From Chlamydia suis (lineage in GTDB: Bacteria; Chlamydiota; Chlamydiia; Chlamydiales; Chlamydiaceae), in assembly GCF_900169085.1 (NCBI RefSeq), contig NZ_LT821323.1, positions 682,001 through 746,000 of the forward strand: a stretch of 64,000 nucleotides of DNA, given 5' to 3'. The translations under genes were made by a program, and so were the position numbers. Shown here in pieces: positions 28,649-38,110 of the stretch. Below the pieces are notes generated by a model, which saw only the letters and a list, made by a program, of their open reading frames with translations, was not told where the DNA came from and ran no database searches. The number at the start of each line of letters is the position of its first letter. Position 1 is the stretch's first letter.

Positions 28649-29347
28649 ATGTTCCAACCCGCAAATAATCCCATTATCCAATCCTTTCAGGAAGCCGATC
28701 TTTTTGGAAAGGTGATTTTTTTCTCGCTGTTCGCCCTTTCTGTATGTACATGGACGGTCCTTCACCAAAAACTCACCATTCAAAAGAAATTTCTAAAATC
28801 AGGAAAATCTTTAAAAGAATTTTTAATAAAAAATCGTCATGCCCCCCTGTCTTTAGATATCCATCCCGAATCAACTCCTTTTACCGATCTCTATTTTACC
28901 ATTAAACGCGGCACATTAGAGTTGCTGGATAAAAATAGACAGCATACCCCAGAACAGACCCCCATGCTTTCTAGAGAAGACATTCAGTCTTTAGAAACCC
29001 TTTTCCATGCTGTGATGCCAAAATATCGAGTTCTTTTACATAAAAACAATTTCATTCCTGCCACAACTATCAGTCTCGCGCCTTTTTTAGGATTATTAGG
29101 CACCGTTTGGGGGATTCTGTTAGCTTTTGCGCATATCAGTTCCGGGCAAGCCAATGGAACCGTCATGATGGAAGGCTTAGCGACAGCCTTAGGAACAACC
29201 ATTGTGGGATTATTTGTCGCAATTCCCTCTTTGGTCGGTTTCAACTATCTCCGCGCTCACGCCTCCCAAGTTTCTCTAGAAATCGAACAGATCGCCTTTC
29301 TTCTACTCAACTCCATTGAAGTCAAATACCGACAAACAGGCTTATGA
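28649..29347 (+). CDS. tolQ: TolQ/ExbB proton-channel protein
   Basis: A 232-aa inner-membrane protein with three hydrophobic segments: near residues 20-42, and TISLAPFLGLLGTVWGILLAF and LGTTIVGLFVAIPSLVGFNYL in the second half. This is the MotA/TolQ/ExbB pattern. It forms a proton channel with the next gene product. The four genes downstream are tolR-, tolA-, tolB- and pal-like, which favours TolQ over ExbB. The last 4 bp overlap the next start (ATGA). Orthologue of CT596, usually annotated exbB. Confidence 0.92.
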   Translation: MFQPANNPIIQSFQEADLFGKVIFFSLFALSVCTWTVLHQKLTIQKKFLKSGKSLKEFLIKNRHAPLSLDIHPESTPFTDLYFTIKRGTLELLDKNRQHTPEQTPMLSREDIQSLETLFHAVMPKYRVLLHKNNFIPATTISLAPFLGLLGTVWGILLAFAHISSGQANGTVMMEGLATALGTTIVGLFVAIPSLVGFNYLRAHASQVSLEIEQIAFLLLNSIEVKYRQTGL

Positions 29348-29751
29348 AACGCTTCTTTCATGAAGATCTAGAAGAAGATCCTAATGTGAATCTTACCCCC
29401 CTTATTGATATTGTTTTTGTGATCCTTATGGCATTTATGATTGCTATGCCACTCATTAAAATCGATTCCATCTCTTTGGCTCCAGGAACCTCTTCTCACA
29501 GACCTTTGCAGCAACATGAGTTGACACAACCGGAAATAAAAGTTTTCCGAAACCACACGATTACGCTCAATGATGCTCCAGTTTCTCTCCAAGAGCTTCG
29601 CTCTCAACTCGCCATCATGCATACTCAAAACTCGCAGATGATCCCCTTACTCCTACAGGATGGAGACACAACTTTTAAACTATACCAAGAAATCAAGTCG
29701 ACGATCGAAGAAGCAGGTTTTCAAGAACTTCACATTGCTTTAAAAAACTAA
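29344..29751 (+). CDS. tolR: TolR/ExbD energy-transducing protein
   Basis: A 135-aa protein with a short cytoplasmic N-terminus, one membrane helix carrying the functional Asp (NLTPLIDIVFVILMAFMIAMPLI) and a periplasmic domain. It pairs with the TolQ-like protein to convert proton flow into motion of the TolA-like partner. Starts in a 4-bp overlap with tolQ and ends 2 bp before the next ATG, so the three are surely cotranscribed. Orthologue of CT597 (exbD). Confidence 0.92.
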   Translation: MKRFFHEDLEEDPNVNLTPLIDIVFVILMAFMIAMPLIKIDSISLAPGTSSHRPLQQHELTQPEIKVFRNHTITLNDAPVSLQELRSQLAIMHTQNSQMIPLLLQDGDTTFKLYQEIKSTIEEAGFQELHIALKN

Positions 29752-29753
29752 TC

Positions 29754-30467
29754 ATGCCTTCATCTCACTACTTTCCATTTTTTTGCGCCGCTATAATCAT
29801 CCATATCGCTCTTGGAGGAGCGCTATTGCTTTCTTCACCTCAAACCCCCAAACCGAAATTGCGCTCTTTTAAGGAACGAATCGTTTCTTTCCCCGTGGAT
29901 CCGAAAATCACTTGCCAAACACCCGTTGTTGTGTCCCCGGCTGCACAACCAAGTCCGACTCCCAAGCCAAAAGTTCCTCCATCAGAAAAAAAACACTCCA
30001 CAAAACCTCCTGAGCCCCCTTCTTCATCCAAGCCCTCTCAAGCTCCTATTTCTTCTAAACCCTCTCAAGCTTCTCAAGAAAAGAAGCTAGCAACGCTAAA
30101 AAAACTGGCTCAGCTGGCGAATCAACTTGCGAAGGATGCGGAAGCACAAGAATCTCATATTACCCAACTCTCCTTGCCGCCAATGCAGGTCCAGGTTTCT
30201 GCAGAAAGCGCCTATCAACAAGAAGCTTTTTGTGCGCTCTTTCAGCAATATGTCTGTCTGCCTTTCCCTGGAGAAATCCGCCTTAAATTGGAATTTTCTA
30301 AAGAAGGGGCGCTTGTACAGTGTTCTATTCTTTCTTCTATTAGTCCGACAGATAAACAACGCCTGCTTTCACAAATTCAGAAAATCCCTTTCCAATCTTT
30401 CTTTAATACATACAAACCCTCGAAAAATATCACTTTTCATATTAGACTGCAGGGAAGTTCTGCTTGA
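29754..30467 (+). CDS. TolA/TonB-like periplasm-spanning protein
   Basis: A 237-aa protein with an N-terminal membrane anchor (about residues 7-25, [20 protein letters not shown]) and a long Pro/Ser/Lys-rich spacer (about 55-115). A helical Ala/Lys stretch follows, then a C-terminal domain with [25 protein letters not shown], like the TolA/TonB C-terminal fold. It is much shorter than E. coli TolA but is placed exactly where tolA lies in tolQRAB-pal clusters. Its stop overlaps the tolB start (TGATG). Orthologue of CT598. TolA assignment rests on architecture and position. Confidence 0.82.
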   Translation: MPSSHYFPFFCAAIIIHIALGGALLLSSPQTPKPKLRSFKERIVSFPVDPKITCQTPVVVSPAAQPSPTPKPKVPPSEKKHSTKPPEPPSSSKPSQAPISSKPSQASQEKKLATLKKLAQLANQLAKDAEAQESHITQLSLPPMQVQVSAESAYQQEAFCALFQQYVCLPFPGEIRLKLEFSKEGALVQCSILSSISPTDKQRLLSQIQKIPFQSFFNTYKPSKNITFHIRLQGSSA

Positions 30468-31762
30468 TGAAAGGCTCTGTTGTGTTTCTCCGTTCTTTTC
30501 TATGTCTACTCTGTCTACTCCCTTCTATCCTTCACTGCAAAGACTTAGAAATTCACGTTCGAGCAGAAACTTCTCTTCTCCCCGTCAATATCTCGCTACT
30601 CTCTTCTCCCAAAAATACAAAACAAGATGCTTATCTTAAGTCTCTTCGAGACTTATTTGCTCGAGACTTGGCCTTAGGAGACCTTCTAGCCCCAACCTCA
30701 GAGATAGCTCCTTTGACCATTTTTATAGAAGCTTGCTACCCCGAGCTGATTTTTTCTTTCAAAAGGGATGGGAAGGCCTCTCAAAAGATTTTTTCTTTAG
30801 AGCTCTCTGGAGATCCTTCTAAAGACCATCAAACTATTCATGAGGCTGCTGATCGTATTCATTTTCTTCTTACACGCATCCCTGGAATCAGTTCTGGGAA
30901 AATTCTTTTTTCCCTATGCTCTACAGACGCTTCCTCAGAGCTAAAACAAGGTGAGATTTGGTCTGTAGATTATGATGGACAACACCTCGCACCTCTTACT
31001 AGCGAACATTCCTTATCCATAACTCCTGCATGGATGCATATCGGTCATATTCCTGCATATATTTATGTTTCATATAAATTAGGCGTTCCTAAAATCTTCC
31101 TGAATACTCTCAGTCAGCCTGCTGGAAAAAAGATTCTTGCTATGCAAGGGAACCAGTTTATGCCGGTCTTTTCTCCCAAAACTAAGCTCCTTGCCTTTAT
31201 TTCTGATCGAGATGGAAACCCTGATCTATTTGTACAACCATTTTCCCTCGCTACAGGAGCTATCGGCACTCCTAAAAAGCTTCTTAATGAAACTTTTGGA
31301 ACGCAGGGGAACCCTTCTTTCAGCCCTGATGGTACACGCCTCGTTTTCGTCTCCAATAAAGATGGAACGCCTCGTATTTACCAGATGCAAATCTCTCCGG
31401 AACAACATCCTCCTCGCCTGCTTACGAAAAAATATCGAAATAGCAGTTGCCCGACATGGTCCCCTGATGGTAAAAAGATAGCCTTCTGCTCAGTGATTAA
31501 AGGCGTCCGTCAAATTTGTGTGTATGATCTCGCTTCAGGGAAAGATGAGCAATTAACCACCTCCGCAGACCACAAAGAAAGCCCTTCTTGGGCTGCTGAT
31601 AGCAACCACCTTGTTTATAGCGCCGGATCTGCCCACACATCCGAACTGTTTCTGCTGAGCCTAATTACCAAAAAAAGTAAGAAAATTGTTATAGGATCTG
31701 GAGAAAAACGTTTCCCTTGCTGGGGAGCTTTTCCTTCGCAACACATAAAGAAAGCATCATGA
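30467..31762 (+). CDS. tolB: Periplasmic Tol-Pal beta-propeller protein TolB
   Basis: A 431-aa protein with a signal peptide (about 1-23, ending near LPSILHC), an N-terminal TolB domain and a six-bladed propeller. Propeller repeats read [21 protein letters not shown] and [16 protein letters not shown], among others. It bridges Pal and the TolQRA complex and helps outer-membrane constriction. Start ATG 30467 overlaps the previous stop; its own stop overlaps the pal start (ATGA). Orthologue of CT599. Confidence 0.95.
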   Translation: MKGSVVFLRSFLCLLCLLPSILHCKDLEIHVRAETSLLPVNISLLSSPKNTKQDAYLKSLRDLFARDLALGDLLAPTSEIAPLTIFIEACYPELIFSFKRDGKASQKIFSLELSGDPSKDHQTIHEAADRIHFLLTRIPGISSGKILFSLCSTDASSELKQGEIWSVDYDGQHLAPLTSEHSLSITPAWMHIGHIPAYIYVSYKLGVPKIFLNTLSQPAGKKILAMQGNQFMPVFSPKTKLLAFISDRDGNPDLFVQPFSLATGAIGTPKKLLNETFGTQGNPSFSPDGTRLVFVSNKDGTPRIYQMQISPEQHPPRLLTKKYRNSSCPTWSPDGKKIAFCSVIKGVRQICVYDLASGKDEQLTTSADHKESPSWAADSNHLVYSAGSAHTSELFLLSLITKKSKKIVIGSGEKRFPCWGAFPSQHIKKAS

Positions 31763-32325
31763 GAAAGCCCATTTTTAAAGCGTTTTATTTATTGTTTTCC
31801 CTTTTTTTCCTTTCTTCATGCTCGTATCCTTGTAGAGATTGGGAGCGTCATGGGTGCGATTCTGCAAGACCGCGTAAATCCTCCTTCGGCTTTGTTCCGT
31901 TTTATTCGGATGAAGAAATACAACAAGCCTTTGTTGAAGATTTCGATTCTAAAGAAGAGCAGCTTTACAAAACGAGCGCACAAAGCACTTCTTTCCGCAA
32001 TATCACTTTTGCTACAGATAGCTATTCTATCAAAGGCGAGGATAACCTAACTATTCTTGCCAGCCTAGTGCGTCATTTGCATAAATCTCCCAAAGCCACT
32101 TTGTATATAGAGGGGCATACTGATGAGCGAGGCGCTGCGGCTTATAATTTAGCTTTGGGAGCTCGTCGTGCGAATGCAGTAAAACAATATCTTATCAAAC
32201 AAGGGATTGCTGCTGATCGCTTATTCACTATTTCTTATGGCAAAGAACATCCTGTTCATCCTGGGCATAATGAACTTGCCTGGCAACAAAATCGTCGTAC
32301 CGAATTTAAAATCCATGTTCGTTAG
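31759..32325 (+). CDS. pal: Peptidoglycan-associated lipoprotein Pal
   Basis: A 188-aa outer-membrane lipoprotein. Signal peptide with lipobox LSSC (Cys at about 20), then a linker and a C-terminal OmpA-like domain with the peptidoglycan-binding signature [29 protein letters not shown]. It anchors the outer membrane to peptidoglycan or its diaminopimelate groups, supporting a functional if minimal cell wall. Start ATG at 31759, overlapping the tolB stop; a longer frame from 31717 lies inside tolB. Orthologue of CT600. Confidence 0.96.
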   Translation: MRKPIFKAFYLLFSLFFLSSCSYPCRDWERHGCDSARPRKSSFGFVPFYSDEEIQQAFVEDFDSKEEQLYKTSAQSTSFRNITFATDSYSIKGEDNLTILASLVRHLHKSPKATLYIEGHTDERGAAAYNLALGARRANAVKQYLIKQGIAADRLFTISYGKEHPVHPGHNELAWQQNRRTEFKIHVR

Positions 32326-32917
32326 TCGCTTATTTTTAATTGCCCTTATGGGATTTGGCTATTCTGCTTACGGCGCAGGGAAAGCGCCGTCCTTGCAGGT
32401 TCTTCTCGCAGAAATGGAAGACACTTCATCTCGTTTACACGCCCATCAGAATGAGCTTGTCATGCTCTCAGAACGGCTAGATGAACAGGACACTAAACTC
32501 CAACAACTTTCATCTGCTCAGGACCATAATCTTCCTCGACAAGTGCAACGTCTCGAGATCGATCAAAAAGCTTTAACGAAAACGCTCTCTGTTCTGTCAC
32601 AGTCTATCGAGGATATCCGATCATCTGTACACAATAAATTACAAGAAATCCAACGAGAGCAAAAAAATTTAGCTCAAAATTTACGAGCTCTTCGCAACTC
32701 TTTACAAGCCCTAGTTGATGGCTCTTCCCCAGAAAACTATATTGATTTCTTAGCAGGAGAAACTCCGGAACACATTCATATTGTTAAGCAGGGAGAAACT
32801 CTGAGCAAGATCGCAAGTAAATACAATATTCCTGTTGTGGAGTTAAAAAAACTTAATAAACTGAACTCGGACGCTATTTTTACAGATCAAAGACTTCGTC
32901 TTCCGAAAAAGAAATAA
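32315..32917 (+). CDS. Secreted coiled-coil protein with C-terminal LysM domain (NlpD-like)
   Basis: A 200-aa protein. Signal peptide at residues 1-21 ([20 protein letters not shown]), a coiled coil over about 28-130, and a C-terminal LysM domain (HIHIVKQGETLSKIASKYNIPVVELKKLNKL) that binds peptidoglycan. It lacks the LytM peptidase domain of true NlpD, so the function is more likely structural or scaffolding. The ATG at 32315 overlaps the pal stop by 11 bp in another frame, placing it at the end of the Tol-Pal operon; the coiled coil recalls CpoB/YbgF of other Tol operons. Orthologue of CT601. Confidence 0.88.
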   Translation: MFVSRLFLIALMGFGYSAYGAGKAPSLQVLLAEMEDTSSRLHAHQNELVMLSERLDEQDTKLQQLSSAQDHNLPRQVQRLEIDQKALTKTLSVLSQSIEDIRSSVHNKLQEIQREQKNLAQNLRALRNSLQALVDGSSPENYIDFLAGETPEHIHIVKQGETLSKIASKYNIPVVELKKLNKLNSDAIFTDQRLRLPKKK

Positions 32918-32987
32918 CAGCTCTACCCTAGATAATAAACAAAGGCTACTGTAGGATCCGAAATTAAGGAATCAACTATTATGTGGG

Positions 32988-33380
32988 ATGAAATTTACTG
33001 TTGCTGTGTTCGGCGAAGCAGAGAAAGGAAGCTTTGATGCTGGGTACCTCTGTTCTTCATTAACAGATCTGCATACCAATCTGGGGCATGGGAGGGATTC
33101 TCCCTCCGGAATTTCACTAGCCGTGCGAGCTATCATGCAGGGATACAACATCCTCTTCTTTCGAGTAAAAGAAGAAGGATTTTTTATCGACAGCTACTTC
33201 TTTGGGCTTCATTTTCTGAGTACGCAAAGCCCTCCGACAAACATCATCGCACTAGCTCTGCCAGGAGTAGGAGACTACAACATCATTGAAGCCTCTCTAG
33301 CCCTATGCCGAAGATTAAAAAGCATCCTGCTCTTCTCTGATCAGGACCTTTACGATTTCCTAACCTTTAAAGACTCTTAA
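32988..33380 (+). CDS. Small conserved chlamydial protein of unknown function
   Basis: A 130-aa soluble protein (MKFTVAVFGEAEKGSFDAGYL and onward) without signal or membrane segments. I recognise no domain; alternating beta-type hydrophobic runs (YNILFFRVKEEGFFIDSYFF, TNIIALALPGVG) suggest a compact alpha/beta fold. ATG at 32988 has a weak GTGGG before it. Its stop codon overlaps the stop region of the convergent peroxiredoxin gene by 4 bp. Orthologue of CT602 by position. Confidence 0.8.
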   Translation: MKFTVAVFGEAEKGSFDAGYLCSSLTDLHTNLGHGRDSPSGISLAVRAIMQGYNILFFRVKEEGFFIDSYFFGLHFLSTQSPPTNIIALALPGVGDYNIIEASLALCRRLKSILLFSDQDLYDFLTFKDS

Positions 33381-33964
33381 TCCACGGTCTGGAAATATTC
33401 CTTTAATCCCTCTTCGGAAGGAACCATGCCGCGCTCCCCAGAACGCCAATTAGCTGGGCAGACCATTCCATGATTCTCAAAGAAAATCAATGAATCTAAA
33501 ATACGGATTTCTTCATCTATAGAACGTCCCAAAGGAAGATCATTGACCACTGCGTGTCGAACAACCCCTTGCTTATCGATTAGAAAAGTCGCTCTCAAAG
33601 CAAGCGTGCCTTCCGGATTCAGAACCCCAAACATTTTAGAAATTTCCAAAGAATCATCGGCTAGCAAAGGATACTCGGTTCCTTGTATTCCACCGGCATT
33701 TCTTTCCACCGTCAGCCAGCGAGCATGCGTTTCTGCATCATCGACTGAACATCCAATAACAACAGCTCCACGCTCTTCAAAATCAGTTAATTTATCTTGA
33801 AACGCATGCAACTCTGTTGGGCAAACATAAGTAAAATCTTTAGGATAAAAGAAGAGGACAACATACTTGCCTCGGAAATCCGCTAAAGAAAGGACTTTCT
33901 CCTCCCCGCGCACAACAGCTTTGCCCGAAAAAAGCGGAGCTTGTTTTCCAACTAGAGATCCCAT
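33377..33964 (-). CDS. ahpC: 2-Cys peroxiredoxin (AhpC/Tsa family)
   Basis: A 195-aa thioredoxin-fold peroxidase that reduces H2O2 and organic or nitrogen peroxides. It has the peroxidatic Cys in DFTYVCPTELHAF (about 49) and the resolving Cys in HGMVCPANW near the C-terminus, the typical 2-Cys pattern. The recycling partner is probably thioredoxin, since no ahpF is adjacent. The ATG at 33964 gives the usual family N-terminus; the longer frame from 34021 would run through the tRNA-Arg gene. Orthologue of CT603. Confidence 0.95.
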   Translation of the reverse strand: MGSLVGKQAPLFSGKAVVRGEEKVLSLADFRGKYVVLFFYPKDFTYVCPTELHAFQDKLTDFEERGAVVIGCSVDDAETHARWLTVERNAGGIQGTEYPLLADDSLEISKMFGVLNPEGTLALRATFLIDKQGVVRHAVVNDLPLGRSIDEEIRILDSLIFFENHGMVCPANWRSGERGMVPSEEGLKEYFQTVD

Positions 33965-33990
33965 GTTATGCCTCCCAGAAAGAAAAAAAA

Positions 33991-34063
33991 CGCACCAGAG
34001 AGGATTTGAACCTCTGACCACCTGGTTCGTAGCCAGGTACTCTATCCACTGAGCTACTGGTGC
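33991..34063 (-). tRNA. tRNA-Arg (anticodon ACG)
   Basis: A full cloverleaf on the minus strand. The 7-bp acceptor stem is GCACCAG/CTGGTGC with discriminator G at 33991. The D-arm is AGCTCAGTGGATAGAGT, the anticodon stem CCTGG/CCAGG with loop CTACGAA (anticodon ACG, reading CGN codons), and the T-loop GTTCAAATC. CCA is not encoded. It lies 26 bp upstream of ahpC on the same strand. The T-rich stretch of the minus strand between them (about 33981-33990) is not preceded by an obvious extra hairpin. Confidence 0.97.
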
Positions 34064-34173
34064 ACAGAAAACTACAGGGCAGAAGAATACCGAGCTTTTG
34101 CTAAATGATCAAGAAAATCTCCTTGGAAAAAGAAAAAAACCAAGATTTAAAGATTGTTTTACTGTTATCTTTT

Positions 34174-35775
34174 CTATTCCTCTGGCAATTCTTCCCCCAA
34201 AACGGCCTCCTGTGAGGCAAAAAATAAGGCCGAGGTTAATAACGCCCCCACAGTCCCTACCGCATGACTCAAAGTATGCTGAACACAGGACGCCCCATCA
34301 CAAATTCCTTGAGCAACAACATCTTCTATTGCTCCCGAAAGCCCGTTAAATCCTACACGCCAATCCGCATGAGAAAATACTTGAGAAAACACCTCCTCCA
34401 CCGTTCTGCCACTTTTGGCAACGATAGCACGAAAGGGGCTTTCGACAGCTCGAAGAACAGCAATAAAACCCTCCTGCTCACCAAAAGAAAGAGATTCCGG
34501 CACAGAAATTTCTCGAGCAGCACGAATGAATGAACACCCCCCTCCAGGCAAACAGCCAGATCGCAAACATTCTGTCATTGCTTGTACAGAAGAGGTGATA
34601 TAGGCTAACTCTTCTTGATGAAGAGATTTCTCAGTAAGACAAATTCGCACTTCTCCTAACGAGATCCTAGCTAATCGCTTTCTTAAGCTTTCGCGAGCTT
34701 CTTCTCCGTGTAAATGCTCCAATTTATCCTGCAACAAGGAACAATGCTCGGCCCATCTCTTCTCATTTTTTACTTCCCTAGGAATACAAAAGCTCGTTGA
34801 AGAAATACAAATCCCCTCTACGAATCCTAAGCAATGGGTCATGATCTCTTGGTGATCTTTTTTCAAAGAAACTTCTGATAATAGACTTGCCCCAGTCAAT
34901 ACCGCTATATCTTCTAAAGATTCTCGAGCATGCTTCCCTCCCACTCGCACAGCACATACAGGGAACCCTCCTTCCATGTGATTAATTTCCAACATAGTCA
35001 ACAGCTCTCGATCAAAAGCCTCTGCTAAAATAATCAGAGGCGTTTTCCCTGCCTGTACAACCGCTTCAAGAAAAGATACAAAAGAAGAATCTAAAGAATG
35101 CAGCGGGCTTTCACTAACCAGAATATAAACTTGACTATACTCTACAGTTCCTGTTTCAGCATGAGTAATGAAATAGGGGGAAGCATAACCAAAATCCCAC
35201 ACAGCATGCTCTTCTGCGAACCAATGCTCGCTTTTTCCCCCAGTCTCTTCCAAAATATAATAGCCATTCTTTCCCCCGTAGCGAACGGCATTGGACAAAA
35301 CAGTAGCTACGTCAGGATGGAACCGACGAGCTATACTGGACACGCATACCAAATGTTCTGGGTCTGTTATCGAGAAGGTTTCTCTAGAAAAAATTTCTTG
35401 CAGGTGCTTTTCCGCAAACAGCATTCCTCGAAGGAACTCTTGCGGATCGATCCCCTGTTGAATACTTGCTATTCCTTCTTCTAGCAAAGCTTCGATTAAC
35501 AATGCCGTTGTTTTTGCTCCGTCTCCGAATCGGTTGCGTGTTTGCAAAACAGCATCTCGGATCAGTTTAACCCCTAAATTTTCAAAAACGTCCGGCAAGA
35601 CAAAGTCTTTAAGCATTCTTTGGCTATCGTGAGTAATTTTTGGGGGCGAAACATGATGAACAATCGTTCCATATCCATATGGTCCGATTGTTTGAGAAAA
35701 CATTTGCGATATTACACGAGCGGCTCGGAGAACTGCCTGTAGACCCTGTTTTTGATTACGAAAACTATTGGCCAC
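34174..35775 (-). CDS. groEL2: Divergent chaperonin paralogue GroEL2
   Basis: A 533-aa GroEL-family protein clearly alignable with GroEL (ANSFRNQKQGLQAVLRAARV, QTIGPYGYGTIV, CLPGGGCSFIRAA) but very divergent. The ATPase loop GDGTTTA is GDGAKTTA. The position of the catalytic Asp398 appears to be Glu (HQEELAYITSSV against VEDALHATRAAV). The C-terminal GGM tail is missing, and no groES is adjacent. This suggests an altered or lost folding cycle; published work indicates that only GroEL1 acts as the housekeeping chaperonin in Chlamydia. Orthologue of CT604. Residue mapping was by eye. Confidence 0.92.
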   Translation of the reverse strand: MANSFRNQKQGLQAVLRAARVISQMFSQTIGPYGYGTIVHHVSPPKITHDSQRMLKDFVLPDVFENLGVKLIRDAVLQTRNRFGDGAKTTALLIEALLEEGIASIQQGIDPQEFLRGMLFAEKHLQEIFSRETFSITDPEHLVCVSSIARRFHPDVATVLSNAVRYGGKNGYYILEETGGKSEHWFAEEHAVWDFGYASPYFITHAETGTVEYSQVYILVSESPLHSLDSSFVSFLEAVVQAGKTPLIILAEAFDRELLTMLEINHMEGGFPVCAVRVGGKHARESLEDIAVLTGASLLSEVSLKKDHQEIMTHCLGFVEGICISSTSFCIPREVKNEKRWAEHCSLLQDKLEHLHGEEARESLRKRLARISLGEVRICLTEKSLHQEELAYITSSVQAMTECLRSGCLPGGGCSFIRAAREISVPESLSFGEQEGFIAVLRAVESPFRAIVAKSGRTVEEVFSQVFSHADWRVGFNGLSGAIEDVVAQGICDGASCVQHTLSHAVGTVGALLTSALFFASQEAVLGEELPEE

Positions 35776-35856
35776 ACCAGTCCCTCTATCAGCTGCAGTC
35801 TTTTGACTCGGATATAGAAAGGCTATTTATTCTTGTCAAATTTCCTTTGTCTAAAG

Positions 35857-37086
35857 CTATTGCGCATATTCTGCGAGTAAAAATGATTGCCGAGCCTCTT
35901 TAAAAGACCTTCTTCCCTCAACACACAGCGTTCTCAAAGGCCATGTAATATATTTTTTTTGTAAACAAACATCCAAGAATTCCGCACATCCCAATAGAGA
36001 TAGGATGGCTTTACGTCTAGGAGCCAGCCTATCTAACAAAAGAAACGCTTGCTCCACTTCTTTAGGATACAGAGTTTTCAAAACCCCTAAAATAACGCTT
36101 TGCGTTTCCATAGGCAGAAACACTTTCGGATCCTGAAGCACCAACAAAACTCCGGAGCAAATCTCCATTTTAAATTTTCCAAAAAACGGCTCATACATAA
36201 AAGGAAGGAACTGGACCCCAGGAAGCCGCGCTTTATTGAGCTCTTGAGCAACCTTACAGCCGTCCATCCACGGAGCGCCGATAACTTTAAAAGGAAGCGT
36301 GTATCCTATTCCTATATTTGTGATAGATAATGCCCCTATAACACCTGTCGCAGCATAAAAATACGCAGACTGTGAATCTGGCACTTGAGGACTTGTGGGC
36401 ACCCAAACCAATCCTGTATCAGCAAATGTCATCGAACGCTTCCAGCCCTGCATTGGAACGACAGTGATTTGTGCATTGGGCGCGTACCAGGCACGATACA
36501 ATAAGGCAAGTTCTCCGGGAGTCATCCCGTAACAATAAGGAATAGCTGGTAAAACCCCTTTATCTGGTAAAGGGCCATCGACCATATTCCCTCCCATGGG
36601 ATTAGGACGATCCAAAACGATTAATTCTTTTTGGCTACTCTCTGAAGCTTTGACTACTTGCAATAATGCGGAAATAAATGAATACGAACGCACACCAATA
36701 TCTTGAACATCGTATACAAAAACATCGCAAGCCTCAATAACCTCTGAGGGAATTTCTTTAGAGGCAAACAGAGAAACAACAGGAATGTCCGCTAACACAG
36801 GATCATATCCCGGCGTCTCTGCTATCGATGCTCCGAAATAACCATGCTCCAACGTACACAAAGCGCTAAGTTTGCAAACCTCTTTATGCTTGTCAAATAC
36901 ACTCAGCGAATGTTCTCCTTGTCGATTGATAGCTGCGCTATGAGAAATTAAAGCAATCCGCTTACCTCGAATTTTTTCAAGATATTGCCTTTCTTGAAAA
37001 ATGCGTTCCAAGCCGACCCGAACACAAGTATAGCCCATACAAGGAAACAACAAGGCGACTATTGTCAGCTTACAAATGGTCTTCAT
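35857..37086 (-). CDS. Exported NamZ/DUF1343-family protein (putative exo-muramidase)
   Basis: A 409-aa protein with a signal peptide (about 1-20) followed by a DUF1343 domain: VGLERIF, GKRIALISHSAAIN, LEHGYFG, DVQDIGVRSYSF, ELIVLDRPNPMGG, DGPLPD, CYGMTPGELA and NIGIGYTLPFKVIGAPW are hallmarks of the family. The Bacillus subtilis member NamZ is an exo-beta-N-acetylmuramidase that releases MurNAc from peptidoglycan fragments. By inference this protein would trim or recycle peptidoglycan in the chlamydial periplasm. It lies 82 bp upstream of groEL2 on the same strand. Orthologue of CT605, usually called hypothetical. Confidence 0.85.
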   Translation of the reverse strand: MKTICKLTIVALLFPCMGYTCVRVGLERIFQERQYLEKIRGKRIALISHSAAINRQGEHSLSVFDKHKEVCKLSALCTLEHGYFGASIAETPGYDPVLADIPVVSLFASKEIPSEVIEACDVFVYDVQDIGVRSYSFISALLQVVKASESSQKELIVLDRPNPMGGNMVDGPLPDKGVLPAIPYCYGMTPGELALLYRAWYAPNAQITVVPMQGWKRSMTFADTGLVWVPTSPQVPDSQSAYFYAATGVIGALSITNIGIGYTLPFKVIGAPWMDGCKVAQELNKARLPGVQFLPFMYEPFFGKFKMEICSGVLLVLQDPKVFLPMETQSVILGVLKTLYPKEVEQAFLLLDRLAPRRKAILSLLGCAEFLDVCLQKKYITWPLRTLCVEGRRSFKEARQSFLLAEYAQ

Positions 37087-37279
37087 ACTCTCCCTTGAAT
37101 GGCCACTTTAGTAAACAAATGTATCTTCCTTGTTTTTGCTTTTTTGATCTACAGCAACCCTATTATACAAATCTCTTAATGGAAAAAAGCTTAGTGAAAG
37201 AAAATTCTTGTCAACGCTATCATTTTGCCAAGGCTCCTATACAGAGCTAAAATTTCTTTTTGTTATCCGAAGGATTTTT

Positions 37280-37909
37280 ATGAAAATTCTTATAGCCAGT
37301 TCTCATGGATATAAGGTACGCGAAACCAAAGCTTTTCTAAAAAAAATAGGAGAGTTTGATATTTTTTCTTTGGTAGATCATCCTTCCTACCTTCCCCCAA
37401 AGGAGACCGGAGAAACTCCGGAAGAAAACGCTATTCAGAAAGGGATTTTTGCTGCCCAAACTTTTCGTTGTTGGACTATAGCCGATGATTCCATGTTGAC
37501 TATTCCAGCTTTAGGCGGCCTTCCAGGGAAACGCACCTCTTCTTTTGCAGGGGAAAAAGCAAGTGATAAAGATCATCGCAAAAAACTTTTAGAAAGCATG
37601 CTTTCTTTAGAAAATCCTCTTGATCGTTCCGCGTATTTTGAATGTTGTGTGGCTTTAATATCGCCTTTTGGCAAAATCTACAAAGCTTTCGCTTCCTGCG
37701 AAGGAACTATTGTTTTTGAGGAAAGAGGCTCTTCTGGGTTCGGATATGATCCGTTATTTTTAAAACACGATTATAAGCAAACGTACGCAGAACTTCCTGA
37801 GGAGATTAAAAACCAAGTCTCTCATAGAGCAAAAGCCTTGGTGAAACTACAACCTTATGTAGAAACGGCCCTCTCTAATCATTTACTCGCCAGGAACGAG
37901 TGTCTCTAG
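37280..37909 (+). CDS. rdgB: XTP/dITP diphosphatase (HAM1/RdgB)
   Basis: House-cleaning enzyme that hydrolyses non-canonical purine nucleotides (ITP, XTP). The 209-aa protein begins [21 protein letters not shown], equivalent to the HAM1 substrate loop (usually T-x-N-x-x-K). It has [38 protein letters not shown], the GFGYDPLFL block and the C-terminal SHRAKAL motif. The ATG at 37280 follows AAGGA; the longer frame from 37208 is not conserved. Its 3' end overlaps the convergent small gene by 27 bp. Orthologue of CT606. Confidence 0.93.
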   Translation: MKILIASSHGYKVRETKAFLKKIGEFDIFSLVDHPSYLPPKETGETPEENAIQKGIFAAQTFRCWTIADDSMLTIPALGGLPGKRTSSFAGEKASDKDHRKKLLESMLSLENPLDRSAYFECCVALISPFGKIYKAFASCEGTIVFEERGSSGFGYDPLFLKHDYKQTYAELPEEIKNQVSHRAKALVKLQPYVETALSNHLLARNECL

Positions 37910-38110
37910 AGACCGTTCCAGACTGGCGCGGATTTCTTGCATCTCAGAAAGAATCTGTTCTGCTCGAATAAAATCTGCTTCGAGCTTCGCATTTGCCAAT
38001 GCGCCTTCTTGCAGATTCGGGGTTGTTAAAGGCATCTCCAGGCTCACTGCAGACTTCGCGGTAAGGCGACGTGTCGCCCCTAAAAAACAAATTTGAACTC
38101 CGTCGATCAT
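37883..38110 (-). CDS. Small conserved protein (CT606.1-type, possible exonuclease VII small-subunit-like)
   Basis: A 75-aa protein starting at an ATG (38110) that overlaps the ung stop codon as ATGA, so it is likely translated with ung. The second half is a helical, charged segment ([32 protein letters not shown]) like the small coiled-coil subunits that accompany nucleases, for example XseB, but I cannot establish homology. It overlaps the 3' end of rdgB in a tail-to-tail manner. Orthologue of CT606.1 by position. Confidence 0.65.
   Translation of the reverse strand: MIDGVQICFLGATRRLTAKSAVSLEMPLTTPNLQEGALANAKLEADFIRAEQILSEMQEIRASLERSLETLVPGE

Noticed and set aside
28116..28715. 199-codon plus-strand frame across the dsbD start
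   Set aside because: Antisense to the dsbD signal peptide and periplasmic domain, then runs into tolQ in another frame; composition not protein-like.
30127..30639. 170-codon plus-strand frame across the TolA-like/tolB junction
   Set aside because: Out-of-frame shadow of two well-supported genes that overlap by one base.
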